DNA of 64,000 nt from BPIH01 sp042408925 (lineage in GTDB: Bacteria > Chloroflexota > Limnocylindria > Limnocylindrales > CSP1-4), in assembly GCA_042408925.1 (NCBI GenBank), contig JBHOQO010000139.1:4844-68843 (forward strand), given 5' to 3'. The notes under the pieces were generated by a model, which saw only the letters and a program-made list of their open reading frames with translations, searched no databases and had not been told where the DNA came from. Shown here piece by piece: positions 25,879 through 33,512 of the stretch (position 1 is the first letter of the stretch; each line of letters starts with the position of its first letter). Position numbers and translations under genes: made by a program.

Positions 25879-26681
25879 TCACCGGCATCGACCACCTCGT
25901 CATCGCCGTCGGCGATCTCGATGAAGCGGCCGCAGCCGTCGCCCGGAGTGTCGGCCTGGCGGTCGTGCCGGGCGGTACACATCCCGACCACGGGACGGCG
26001 AACCGCCTCGTCTGGCTCGGCGACACGTACCTCGAGCTCGTCGCGGTCGTCGATCCCGACCGAGCCTGGCACTCCTGGTTCGGTCGCCTCGTCCTCGACC
26101 GGCTCGCGGCGGGTGGCGGTCTGGCGGCCCTCTGCCTCGCTTCGGATGACCTGGCCGCCGACATCGCCGCGGCCCGCGGACGGGGCGTCGACGTCGCCGG
26201 TCCGTTCCCGGGGGAGCGGCGTCGCCCGGACGGACGGGTCGTCCGCTGGCGGCTGGCACTCCCCGACCCTCTCGGGGTCGATGCCGCGCCCTTTCTCATC
26301 GAGCACGATCCGACGGCCGCCGAGTGGACGTCGATCGAGCGAGCCGAGCGGGCCGCGTTCGTCCACCCGGTCGGGGGGCCGGTTCGCCTCGAGCTCGTGG
26401 AGCTCCCGCTCGGTGACGTCCGACGAACCCAGGACCGCTACCTCCGGACGTGGGGCCTCCTCGCCCGCCCGTCGCTGGCGGGAGGAGGGGCACGGGATGT
26501 CAGCGTCGGCCGGCAGATCATCCGGCTCCGCCGTCGGGTCGGGGCCGAGTCGGAGCTGCCGACCGTCGGTCTCGCCGCACTGGCGCCACCGGGCTGGTCC
26601 CGAGCCGGTCAGCTACCCGGCACCGACGCTGCCGAGGTCCTCAGCCTCGAGTTCCGGTGGCGGCCGGCGGGCAGCGCCTGA
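25875..26681 (+). CDS. Glyoxalase-like (VOC superfamily) protein
   Basis: A 268-residue protein starting MITGIDHLVIAVGDLDEAA, the first beta-alpha-beta of a VOC module. LVWLGDTYLELVAVVDP supplies a conserved metal-ligand Glu. This matches the glyoxalase_3-type group, where one real module is followed by a diverged second half. No substrate can be predicted. The start at ATG 25875 is chosen on homology to the fold and because an upstream ORF ends across it. Transcribed divergently from the MOSC gene. Confidence 0.75.
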   Translation: MITGIDHLVIAVGDLDEAAAAVARSVGLAVVPGGTHPDHGTANRLVWLGDTYLELVAVVDPDRAWHSWFGRLVLDRLAAGGGLAALCLASDDLAADIAAARGRGVDVAGPFPGERRRPDGRVVRWRLALPDPLGVDAAPFLIEHDPTAAEWTSIERAERAAFVHPVGGPVRLELVELPLGDVRRTQDRYLRTWGLLARPSLAGGGARDVSVGRQIIRLRRRVGAESELPTVGLAALAPPGWSRAGQLPGTDAAEVLSLEFRWRPAGSA

Positions 26682-26683
26682 CT

Positions 26684-27286
26684 TCAGCCCTCGACCCGCA
26701 GCTCGGCCAGGACGAGGAGGTGGTAGCGGGGGCCGTCGCAGCCGTTCCCGAGGTAGCCGTCGGCGGTCGCGGAGAGCCGCCAGCTGCCGGGCGGGAGGCG
26801 GAGGAGCGGGTCGGCGAAGAAGGCCCGGTACCAGGCGGCGTTCGGGTCGTCGTTCGAGAAGCCGCCGGACTTTCGGTAGGGGACGACGACCGGGACGCCG
26901 CGCTCGAGGGTCCGGGGCACGCAGTCGGCCGTCGCCGCGCCCAGGAGCCGGATCGGGCCCTCCACCTGCTCGAGGCCGAAGAGGACGAGCCCCGAACCGG
27001 AACCGGAGACCTCGATGCGGTCCGCGGGGCCGAGATACGTCAGGCTCGCCTCCGCCTCGATCGGTTCGCCCGCCGCCCACGTCAGCCGCGGGAGGCGAAG
27101 GACGAGCTCCAACCGGGCGTCGCGCGCCCGCGCTTCGACCGGGGCGGTGCCGTCCTCGGGGGCCCCGCTGGGGTTCTGGCTCGGACGAGCATCGCCGCAG
27201 GCGGCGCCGAGGAGGACGAGGCCGAGGGCGACGCCGAGGAGGCCGGCGCCGCGGGCCGCGGGCAACTGCAGGTTCGAAGGAGCCAT
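26684..27286 (-). CDS. Secreted lipoprotein of unknown function
   Basis: A 200-residue protein. A signal peptide of about 30 residues ends in the lipobox LLGAAC, followed by a Pro/Ser-rich spacer. The mature part is beta-rich (LELVLRLPRLTWAAGEPI, EASLTYLG, WRLSATADGYLG), recalling BsuPI/Ig-like inhibitor folds, but I would not assign it. The ATG is preceded by GGAGGG. It converges with the VOC gene, whose stop is 2 bases away. Confidence 0.65.
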   Translation of the reverse strand: MAPSNLQLPAARGAGLLGVALGLVLLGAACGDARPSQNPSGAPEDGTAPVEARARDARLELVLRLPRLTWAAGEPIEAEASLTYLGPADRIEVSGSGSGLVLFGLEQVEGPIRLLGAATADCVPRTLERGVPVVVPYRKSGGFSNDDPNAAWYRAFFADPLLRLPPGSWRLSATADGYLGNGCDGPRYHLLVLAELRVEG

Positions 27287-27377
27287 CGACCCTCCGACGA
27301 CCTCGTCCCGCCGCGGGTTCCCGCAACCCGCCCGCCGAAAGGCAGCCCGGCACCACGGCTGGTGGATGGTCTCGTGG

Positions 27378-27383
27378 TATGTT
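27378..27383 (+). promoter_or_regulatory. -10 box deciding the AbrB-type antitoxin start
   Basis: TATGTT ends 7 bases before ATG 27391. An earlier in-frame ATG at 27379 would fall inside this box, so the downstream ATG is preferred. Confidence 0.45.
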
Positions 27384-27390
27384 CCGTGGC

Positions 27391-27633
27391 ATGAGGACGA
27401 GCGTTGACAGAGCCGGACGCCTCGTGATCCCGAGGCGCCTCCGCGAGCAAGTCGGCCTCGTCGGCGGCGGCGAGGTTGAGATCGAGCTCGACGGCCTCGG
27501 GCTCCGGATCGAGCCGATTGCCGGCGATGAGGTTCGTGAAGAGGCGGGCCTTCTTGTCGTCCCTGCTCGCGGCCGCCCGATCGACGTCGAGGCCGTTCGG
27601 GCCCTCGTCGATGCCGACCGAACCCGACACTGA
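27391..27633 (+). CDS. AbrB/MazE-type antitoxin
   Basis: An 80-residue protein with a swapped-hairpin AbrB N-terminus (MRTSVDRAGRLVIPRRLREQ) followed by VGLVGGGEVEIELDGLGLRI. The C-terminal half (LLVVPARGRPIDVEAVRALV) is the usual toxin-binding region of VapB-type antitoxins. It appears intact, but its PIN partner immediately downstream is truncated, so the locus is probably decaying. Confidence 0.8.
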   Translation: MRTSVDRAGRLVIPRRLREQVGLVGGGEVEIELDGLGLRIEPIAGDEVREEAGLLVVPARGRPIDVEAVRALVDADRTRH

Positions 27634-27853
27634 GCCGCAGGCGGATCTGCTCCCGGCTACGGTCTTCCTCGACCCCGCAGACTCGGCCGCCCTCGGCGAG
27701 GAGCTCGCGCAACTCGGGATCGGCGGCGGTGCCGTGTACGATGCCCTCGTGGGGGCGGCGGCCCGACGCGCCGGGACCCGGCTTCTCACCGCCGACGGTC
27801 GCGCCCTCCCCACGTACGAGACCCTCGGGGTCAACGTCGAGCGCGTCGGGTGA
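27611..27853 (+). pseudogene. Truncated PIN-domain toxin (vapC remnant)
   Basis: About 80 codons. The C-terminal part is clearly PIN-toxin-like (VYDALVGAAARRAGTRLLT, then DGRALPTYETLGVNVERV), but the N-terminal third with the first catalytic Asp and the Glu is missing. The ORF opens inside the antitoxin 3' end, as an intact vapC would. Usual length is 125-140 residues. A 5' deletion that left the antitoxin whole is the simplest reading. Confidence 0.75.
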
Positions 27854-27935
27854 GGCGCAGTCGATCATGAGGGTCGACTGCCATCATCGCTAGAGCCAGC
27901 GGGCGCCCCAGCGCCCGGCGCTCCGCCTGACCGTC

Positions 27936-28313
27936 CTACCGGACGGGGCGGTGATGGCGGCGGGCGAGGAGGAAGACGGCGACACCCTCGACGAGTCCGA
28001 GGGCGGTGACGGCCGCCAAGGGCAGAAGATTCGTGTTCCCGCAGAAGTCGGTCGTGCTCCGGCAGGCGGCGTACGTGGACACCGATCCGTAGGCGAGGAC
28101 GAGCCCCGCTCCCACGAGCAGGCCGCCAACGAACGCCGCCTGCGACGCATCGTGACGCCAGATGGCGACCGGACCGTACAACATCGCTCCGACAACCACG
28201 GCGATCGCGAGCGGTGGCATCAGGCTCAGACCGACTGCCACGAGTAGCCCCGCCGCAAGTCCGAGAATTGAACGCGCGAGGAGGGTCATCCTCGCATCAG
28301 CCCCACTGTCCAT
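27936..28313 (-). CDS. Small multi-pass membrane protein
   Basis: A 125-residue protein with four predicted transmembrane helices (around LLARSILGLAAGLLVAVG, PLAIAVVVGAMLYG, AAFVGGLLVGAGLVLAYG and LLPLAAVTALGLVEGVAVFLL). A Cys-containing extracytoplasmic loop (YAACRSTTDFCGN) and a basic C-terminus complete it. No family recognised. ATG 28313 is taken because of a GAGG Shine-Dalgarno and a 17-base overlap with the secreted-protein gene upstream; ATG 28289 is also possible. Confidence 0.6.
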   Translation of the reverse strand: MDSGADARMTLLARSILGLAAGLLVAVGLSLMPPLAIAVVVGAMLYGPVAIWRHDASQAAFVGGLLVGAGLVLAYGSVSTYAACRSTTDFCGNTNLLPLAAVTALGLVEGVAVFLLARRHHRPVR

Positions 28314-29130
28314 ATCCCGCCTCGATGTCAACGTGCAACGGTAGGCACTCGTCAACCGAGTCGCTGGATTGCCCGACGGTCGCGTTGCCGTTGTAGGCAC
28401 CCCAGACACGGTTGTAATAGTAGTAGGTGTACACGGTGGGTAGGGGAGCGCAGAACCACGAGTTGCTGAAGGTCGCGTGCGTCTCGCCGCGGTAGAACGT
28501 ATTGCCGCTCAGATAGGTCCCGTACCCGCCGTGCTCCCCGAGCTGCCATCTGGTGGCAGTGTTCCAGAACCAGCCACCCGAGGTGCTCCCACCAGCAACC
28601 GTTGAGCCGTTGTAGCTCCAGGTGATCTGAGTGAGATCAGCGTTCACAAGGAGCCCAACTGCGTCTCTCCAGACCACGCGTTGCCAGGCGCTGCGGGTGC
28701 TCGTGACCAGCACAGCCTGTTGTGCCGGGGCATTGCCTGTGACTAGAAGCTCGCGGACTGAGGTGATCGCTGAGCTCCATTGGCCGACATCGGTGGGTCC
28801 ACCCGCGGGACTTCCCTCCTCCATCAGCTTGCGGCAGCCCACTGGATCAAGCGCTATGCTCCGTAGGGTCCACCCAGCCGCCGGGATCTCCCGAACCTCA
28901 GTGGTGTACTGATAGCGACACCCACCTCCTGCGAGTCGAGTTCCCTGCAGGATCCAAGTGCGCGAGTCAGTCAACGGCGGCAGCGCTGCTCGCGTGTAAC
29001 TGAAACCACTAGCGAGTGTGGTCGCGGAGACCGTTGGACGCGACGCCCCGAGCGCCAGTCCGAGCGCTAGGGAAGCAAGCACTGCGCTTCGGAGCATCCT
29101 CCAAGATTGCCTCGTGTCTCGCCGCCTCAT
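28297..29130 (-). CDS. Secreted protein of unknown function in a lower-GC patch
   Basis: A 277-residue protein. Signal peptide of about 35 residues (RMLRSAVLASLALGLALGAS..VSA), then a mature domain rich in Trp, Tyr, Ser and Gly with several Cys. Aromatic clusters include YTYYYYNRVWGAYNG and WFWNTATRWQLGEHGGYG. No family recognised. AGGAGGG lies 6 bases before the ATG. Codon use and GC are visibly lower than in the neighbours, and the upstream 250 bases are the most AT-rich in the window, suggesting recent acquisition. It may be cotranscribed with the small membrane protein downstream. Confidence 0.6.
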   Translation of the reverse strand: MRRRDTRQSWRMLRSAVLASLALGLALGASRPTVSATTLASGFSYTRAALPPLTDSRTWILQGTRLAGGGCRYQYTTEVREIPAAGWTLRSIALDPVGCRKLMEEGSPAGGPTDVGQWSSAITSVRELLVTGNAPAQQAVLVTSTRSAWQRVVWRDAVGLLVNADLTQITWSYNGSTVAGGSTSGGWFWNTATRWQLGEHGGYGTYLSGNTFYRGETHATFSNSWFCAPLPTVYTYYYYNRVWGAYNGNATVGQSSDSVDECLPLHVDIEAGYGQWG

Positions 29131-29391
29131 CGAGTCCCTCCTATTGTTCTTACGACCGTGGACCGTACTCTCTCTGTCTCCCTCTGTCTGTCTGTCAAGT
29201 GACACCCAACGGCACGAGTCTTATGCCGAGCCCGTGCGACTTCGATCCAGCTCAAAGGCAGCGAGGCGTACTCTTGACGCAGGGTCGACAGCGATGCAAC
29301 GTTGCCAGGCCGCAACCGGCTCTTGGACGCGGGATCGTGATCGCTGGGCGATGTTCTCGCCCGCCTCGCGCTGACCGAGCGGACGCCCGCC

Positions 29392-31032
29392 CTACATCCG
29401 GAAGACCCCGAAGCGCGTCTCCCGGATCGGGGCCTGGAGAGCGGCCTCGATCCCCATGGCCAGGACCCGCCGCGTGTCGAGCGGGTCGATGACCCCGTCG
29501 TCCCAGAGCCGGGCTGTTGCGTAGTACGGGTTGCCCTCCCGCTCGTACGTCTCGAGGATCGGTGCCTCGAAGGCCGCCCGCTCCTCCTCGGACGTCCACC
29601 GCCCACCCGGCAGCGACGCCTCCCGGACCGTCGAGAGGACCCGGGCTGCCTGGGCGCCGCCCATGACGCTGATCCGGGCGTTCGGCCAGGTCCAGAGGAA
29701 GCGCGGCGAGTACGCCCGCCCGGCCATGGCGTAGTTCCCGGCCCCGAAGCTCCCCCCGACGATGACCGTGAACTTCGGGACCTCGGCGCAGGCGACGGCG
29801 GTCACCATCTTCGCCCCGTCCTTCGCGATCCCGCCGGCCTCGTAGTCGCGGCCGACCATGAAGCCGGTGATGTTCTGGAGGAAGACGAGGGGGATCTGCC
29901 GCTGGGCGGCGAGCTCGATGAAGTGGGCACCTTTGAGCGCCGACTGGGAGAAGAGGACGCCGTTGTTCGCCAGGATCGCGACCGGATAGCCCTCGAGGTG
30001 GGCGAAGCCGCAGACGAGGGTCTCGCCGTAGAGCGGCTTGAACTCGTGGAAACGGGAGCCGTCGACGAGGCGGGCGATGACCTCCCGAATGTCGAGGGAG
30101 CGACGGAGGTCGGTCGGGATCGCGGCGTAGAGGTGGGCGACGCCGGCCCTCGGGTCGCCCTCGGCCGGGACGGCCGGCGGTTCGGGCGGCCGGCGTTCCC
30201 AGGGCGGTTCGGGCGGGCGGCGGGCGAGGTGGCGAACGATGTCGCGCCCGAGGGCGATGGCGTGCTCGTCGTCGAGGGCTTCGTGGTCGACGACGCCCGA
30301 GCGGCGGGCGTGGACCTCCGCTCCGCCCAGTTCCTCGGCGCTCACCTCCTCGCCGGTTGCGGCCTTCACGAGCGGCGGCCCGCCGAGGAAGATCGTCCCG
30401 GTCCCGCGGACGATGACGGTCTCGTCGCTCATCGCCGGGACGTAGGCCCCGCCGGCAGTGGAACTCCCCATGACGAGGGCGATCTGGGGGATCCCGGCCG
30501 CCGACATCCGGGCCTGGTTGTAGAAGATCCGCCCGAAGTGGTCGCGGTCGGGGAAGACGTCGGCCTGGAGGGGGAGGTAGGCGCCGCCCGAATCGACGAG
30601 GTAGACGCACGGGAGCCGGTTCTCGAGGGCGATCTCCTGGGCCCGGAGGTGCTTCTTCACCGTCATCGGGTAGTAGGTCCCGCCCTTCACGGTGGCGTCG
30701 TTGGCGACGACGACGCAGAGGGTCCCCTCGATCCGGCCGATCCCGGTGACGATCCCCGCCCCGGGGGCCTCGTCGTCGTACATGCCGGTGGCGGCGAGGG
30801 GCGAGAGCTCGAGGAAGGCGCTCCCGGGGTCGAGGAGGCGCTCGATCCGTTCGCGGACCGGGAGCTTGCCGCGCTCGCGGTGGCGAGCGATCGCCCGCTC
30901 GTCGCCGGCGGCGCCTCGCTCGACGAGGGCGCGCTGGCGGGCGCGGAGGTCGGCGACGAGGGCGCGCATCGCCGCCTCGTTCGTCCGGGCCTCGGGGTCG
31001 GCGGGATCGAGGCGGCTCCGCAGGACGGCCAT
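29392..31032 (-). CDS. mccB: Acyl-CoA carboxylase beta subunit, methylcrotonyl-CoA type
   Basis: A 546-residue carboxyltransferase with two crotonase-like halves. It carries the MCC-beta pattern KLPVRERIERLLDPGSAFLE, NDATVKGGTYYPMTVKKHLRAQ, DSGGAYLPLQ, GSSTAGGAYVPAMSDE, GGAEVHARRSGVVDHEA, NNGVLFSQSALKGAHF and VGGSFGAGNYAMAGRAYSPRF. It takes carboxyl-biotin from an alpha subunit, most likely the HTH-fused protein at 18520. The two are not adjacent here, unlike in most leucine-degradation operons. The ATG lies 9 bases below a TATCAT box. Confidence 0.92.
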   Translation of the reverse strand: MAVLRSRLDPADPEARTNEAAMRALVADLRARQRALVERGAAGDERAIARHRERGKLPVRERIERLLDPGSAFLELSPLAATGMYDDEAPGAGIVTGIGRIEGTLCVVVANDATVKGGTYYPMTVKKHLRAQEIALENRLPCVYLVDSGGAYLPLQADVFPDRDHFGRIFYNQARMSAAGIPQIALVMGSSTAGGAYVPAMSDETVIVRGTGTIFLGGPPLVKAATGEEVSAEELGGAEVHARRSGVVDHEALDDEHAIALGRDIVRHLARRPPEPPWERRPPEPPAVPAEGDPRAGVAHLYAAIPTDLRRSLDIREVIARLVDGSRFHEFKPLYGETLVCGFAHLEGYPVAILANNGVLFSQSALKGAHFIELAAQRQIPLVFLQNITGFMVGRDYEAGGIAKDGAKMVTAVACAEVPKFTVIVGGSFGAGNYAMAGRAYSPRFLWTWPNARISVMGGAQAARVLSTVREASLPGGRWTSEEERAAFEAPILETYEREGNPYYATARLWDDGVIDPLDTRRVLAMGIEAALQAPIRETRFGVFRM

Positions 31033-31041
31033 GGCGAGCCG

Positions 31042-31047
31042 ATGATA
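31042..31047 (-). promoter_or_regulatory. -10 box of mccB
   Basis: TATCAT on the minus strand, 9 bases before the mccB ATG. It lies within the antitoxin-remnant region, so this promoter probably formed or was retained after that gene decayed. Confidence 0.4.
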
Positions 31048-31075
31048 CGGGCCGGCGGCTGGTTCCGAGCCGCGT

Positions 31076-31234
31076 GGCCGTCCACGCGAAGGGCGGCGCC
31101 TTTGGTGCCTCCTCGGTCAGGGAGGCGGCCAGGAGTTCGGAGACGAGGCGCCCAAGCGACTTGCCTTCGCGGCGCTGCCGCTCCTTGAGTCGCCGCAGGA
31201 CGACCGGGTCGATGTCGATCGTCGTCCGCGTCAT
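31076..31234 (-). pseudogene. Ribbon-helix-helix antitoxin remnant (VapB-like)
   Basis: Reads MTRTTIDIDPVVLRRLKERQ, RREGKSLGRLVSELLAASL, EEAPKAPPFAWTA, the standard N-terminal two thirds of a VapB-type RHH antitoxin. The usual C-terminal tail and the toxin gene are absent; the frame runs on into antisense of mccB. The mccB start region probably replaced or invaded the rest. Confidence 0.65.
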
Positions 31235-31241
31235 AAGCGTG

Positions 31242-31270
31242 ACGATCGAGCAGACGTCATCAGATGTCAA
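31242..31270 (-). promoter_or_regulatory. Consensus-like promoter of the RHH antitoxin remnant
   Basis: On the minus strand: TTGACA, a 17-bp spacer and GATCGT, 7 bases before the remnant ATG. This is the best -35 match in the window. A degenerate dyad (GACGTCATCAGATGTC) lies in the spacer, as expected for an antitoxin operator. Confidence 0.6.
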
Positions 31271-31271
31271 G

Positions 31272-31838
31272 TCAGCGGCTGGTCGGGCTTGGGCCGCGCG
31301 TCGCCCAGAGCGGCCAGCCGTCGGGGCCGACTCGGAGGTCCGGGTGCGGCTCGTGGGGCTCCGGCGCTCGGCCCGCCCGGAGGTGGACGACCGAGACGCC
31401 GCGGACGGTGAGGGCGTCGGCGACGAGCCGCCGGTGGCAGCGGCGCCAGTCGAGCTCGGCGCACATGACCGCGAGCCGTTCGCTCGCTCGAGCCCGTCGG
31501 ACGAGCGCCTCGACGGCGTCGCGGAAGATCGGGCTGTCGGTGTGGTCGGCGTAGCCGCGGAAGGCCCGGTCTTCCCAGGCGGTGTGGCGGGTCGGCCCGG
31601 GGCGGGGCGAGCGGCGGCCGCCGAGGCCCTCGCCGGCCCACTCGTAGGCGATGCCGAGGGCGGGCAGGTCGGCGGCGAGACGGTCCCGGGTCAGGTGCAG
31701 CGAACGGCGCGAGGTCGGGAAGCGGCGGATGTCGACGACGGTCCGGACGCCGGCGGTGCGGAGGGCCGCGGCGATCGCCTCGGTCGAGAGGGTGCCGTGG
31801 CCGATCGTCCAGATCGTCGGCGCTTCGCCGTTGGCCAC
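31272..31838 (-). CDS. DUF488 family protein
   Basis: A 188-residue protein with the DUF488 signature: TIWTIGHGTLSTEAIAAAL, VDIRRFPTSRR, a central YEWAGEGLGGRR and the C-terminal AVMCAELDWRRCHRRLVAD with paired Cys. Members are often linked to stress or uncharacterised metal/nucleic-acid roles; no reaction is known to me. GTG start. The stop is immediately next to the promoter of the RHH remnant. Confidence 0.85.
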   Translation of the reverse strand: MANGEAPTIWTIGHGTLSTEAIAAALRTAGVRTVVDIRRFPTSRRSLHLTRDRLAADLPALGIAYEWAGEGLGGRRSPRPGPTRHTAWEDRAFRGYADHTDSPIFRDAVEALVRRARASERLAVMCAELDWRRCHRRLVADALTVRGVSVVHLRAGRAPEPHEPHPDLRVGPDGWPLWATRGPSPTSR

Positions 31839-31868
31839 CGCAGGAAGAATCGACGCCGACCGGCGCCC

Positions 31869-33323
31869 TCAGGCCGCCCAGGCCACGTGCCAGACCCGCC
31901 AGAGGGCGGTCGGGTCCGAGGTCGGGTCGCCGTGGACGAGGACGAAGTCGGCCGGGCCGCCCTCGACGATGACTCCCGCCGTCGGTTCGCCGAGGAGCTC
32001 GCCGCCCCGCCAGGTCGCGGCCCCGAGGGCTTCCCACGGCTCGAAGCCGGCGGCGACGAGGGACTCGACCTCCCAGGCGAGCTGGTTCGCCCGGGCCGAG
32101 CCGCCCCCGAAGTCGGTCCCGGTGCAGACGGCGACGCCGGCCGCTCGGGCCGCCCGGACGCTCGCTTCGGCCCGCTCGAGGCGCTCGGCGATGGCCGTCC
32201 GACCGGAGGGGGAGGCGAACCGCTCGATGCGCGTCGTTCGGGCGAAGGTGAGCCAGGAGCGGAGGACGGTCAGGGTCGAGACGAGGGCGACGCCGTTCGC
32301 GGCCATCGTCCGGGCGACGGCGCCATCGAGGACGAAGCCGTGCTCGACGGCATCGACGCCGGCTGCCGCGGCGACGCCCGCCCCCTCGAGGTTCGTGGCG
32401 TGGGCGGTCACCTTCGCGCCGCGGGCGTGGACCGCCTCGACGACCCGCCGGACCTCGGCCGCCGTCCAGGGGGAGCGGCCGGGATCGGGCCCGTCGAGGT
32501 AGAGCTTCACGAGATCGGCGCCCTCGTCGAGCTGGGCGAGGGCGGCCCGGAGGAGGCCGTCGGCGTCGTCGACGCCGATGGTGATCTCGGCGGGGCGGGT
32601 GCCGCTCCGGACGAGCCAGGTCCCGGCGGCCCGGATCCGGGGCATCTCGGGCCGCTCCCGCCAGCGATCCCGGACCCCGAGGCTCAAGGCCCGGATCCGG
32701 CCGTCGACGGGATCGCGGCCGCGCGGCGCGCCGACGTCCCGTGCCCACCGGACCCCGGCCGCCGTGAGGAGCCGCCCGTTCGCTTCGGCGTAGGCGAGGA
32801 GCCGCTCCGGCGGGTCGCTCCCCCGGTCGATCCAGTGGGCGCCCCCCGGGAGCGTCACGTGGCTGTGACAGTCGACGAGACCTGGCACGATGGTCGAGCC
32901 CGAGGCGTCGACGATCTCGAGGCCCGACCGTGATCCGAGCGGCCCCTCGTCGTCGCTCGGACGGATCCAGCGGACGACGCCGTCCTCGACGAAGACGCTT
33001 ACCCCGACCGTGAGGCGATCGGAGCGCCCGTCGGCGAGGGCGCCGTCCCGGTAGAGGACGCGCCGGCGGGCAGGCGGCGGACTCGGCGTCGGCCCGGCCG
33101 TGGCGGGCGAGGGGCTCGGGAGCTCGGTGGTCGTCTCGGCTGGGGAACGCGCGGGGCTGCCGTCGGCCGCCGAGGGGAGCGGGGTCGGCGCGACGAGGCT
33201 CGGTCGTCGGGGGTTCGGCGCCAGCTCGCAGCCGACGAAGAGGGCGGCGGACGCCGCGGCCGACCAGGCGAGGAAGCGTCGGCGCGCCAGATCGACGGAC
33301 TCCCGATCGAGCGACCCGGTCAT
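31869..33323 (-). CDS. Exported amidohydrolase (imidazolonepropionase/prolidase-like)
   Basis: A 484-residue protein. The N-terminus ARRRFLAWSAAASAALFVGC combines a twin-arginine-like motif with a lipobox, so it is probably a Tat-exported lipoprotein. A Pro/Ser/Thr-rich linker follows. The amidohydrolase barrel has all metal ligands: DCHSHV (HxH), LVKLYLDGP (Lys), VTAHATN and AVEHGF (His), GTDFGG (Asp). It should hydrolyse an amide or ester bond outside the cytoplasm; the substrate is unknown. The ATG sits 9 bases below TACGCT. Transcribed divergently from the sialidase-like gene. Confidence 0.85.
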   Translation of the reverse strand: MTGSLDRESVDLARRRFLAWSAAASAALFVGCELAPNPRRPSLVAPTPLPSAADGSPARSPAETTTELPSPSPATAGPTPSPPPARRRVLYRDGALADGRSDRLTVGVSVFVEDGVVRWIRPSDDEGPLGSRSGLEIVDASGSTIVPGLVDCHSHVTLPGGAHWIDRGSDPPERLLAYAEANGRLLTAAGVRWARDVGAPRGRDPVDGRIRALSLGVRDRWRERPEMPRIRAAGTWLVRSGTRPAEITIGVDDADGLLRAALAQLDEGADLVKLYLDGPDPGRSPWTAAEVRRVVEAVHARGAKVTAHATNLEGAGVAAAAGVDAVEHGFVLDGAVARTMAANGVALVSTLTVLRSWLTFARTTRIERFASPSGRTAIAERLERAEASVRAARAAGVAVCTGTDFGGGSARANQLAWEVESLVAAGFEPWEALGAATWRGGELLGEPTAGVIVEGGPADFVLVHGDPTSDPTALWRVWHVAWAA

Positions 33324-33332
33324 CGTGGTCGG

Positions 33333-33338
33333 AGCGTA
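33333..33338 (-). promoter_or_regulatory. -10 box of the amidohydrolase gene
   Basis: TACGCT on the minus strand, 9 bases before the ATG. No Shine-Dalgarno lies between. Confidence 0.4.
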
Positions 33339-33370
33339 CACCACGGCCAAGAGCGCCGAGTGCGCCGCGC

Positions 33371-33435
33371 CGGCAGTCGCCGCCGGCAGTCGCCGCCGGC
33401 AGCCGCTGCCGGCAGTCGCCGCCGGCACCGATCGC
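33371..33435. repeat. 13-bp tandem repeat, five units
   Basis: CGGCAGTCGCCGC repeats at 33371, 33384, 33397 (variant), 33410 and 33423 (variant) in the divergent promoter region between the amidohydrolase and the sialidase-like gene. Confidence 0.8.
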
Positions 33436-33512
33436 CGGGATCGGCGAAGATGGGGGCCGTGCCGCCGCCGGCGGCCGAGCCCTCGGTGGAGGGAGCGCAG
33501 AGGGAGCGTCCC

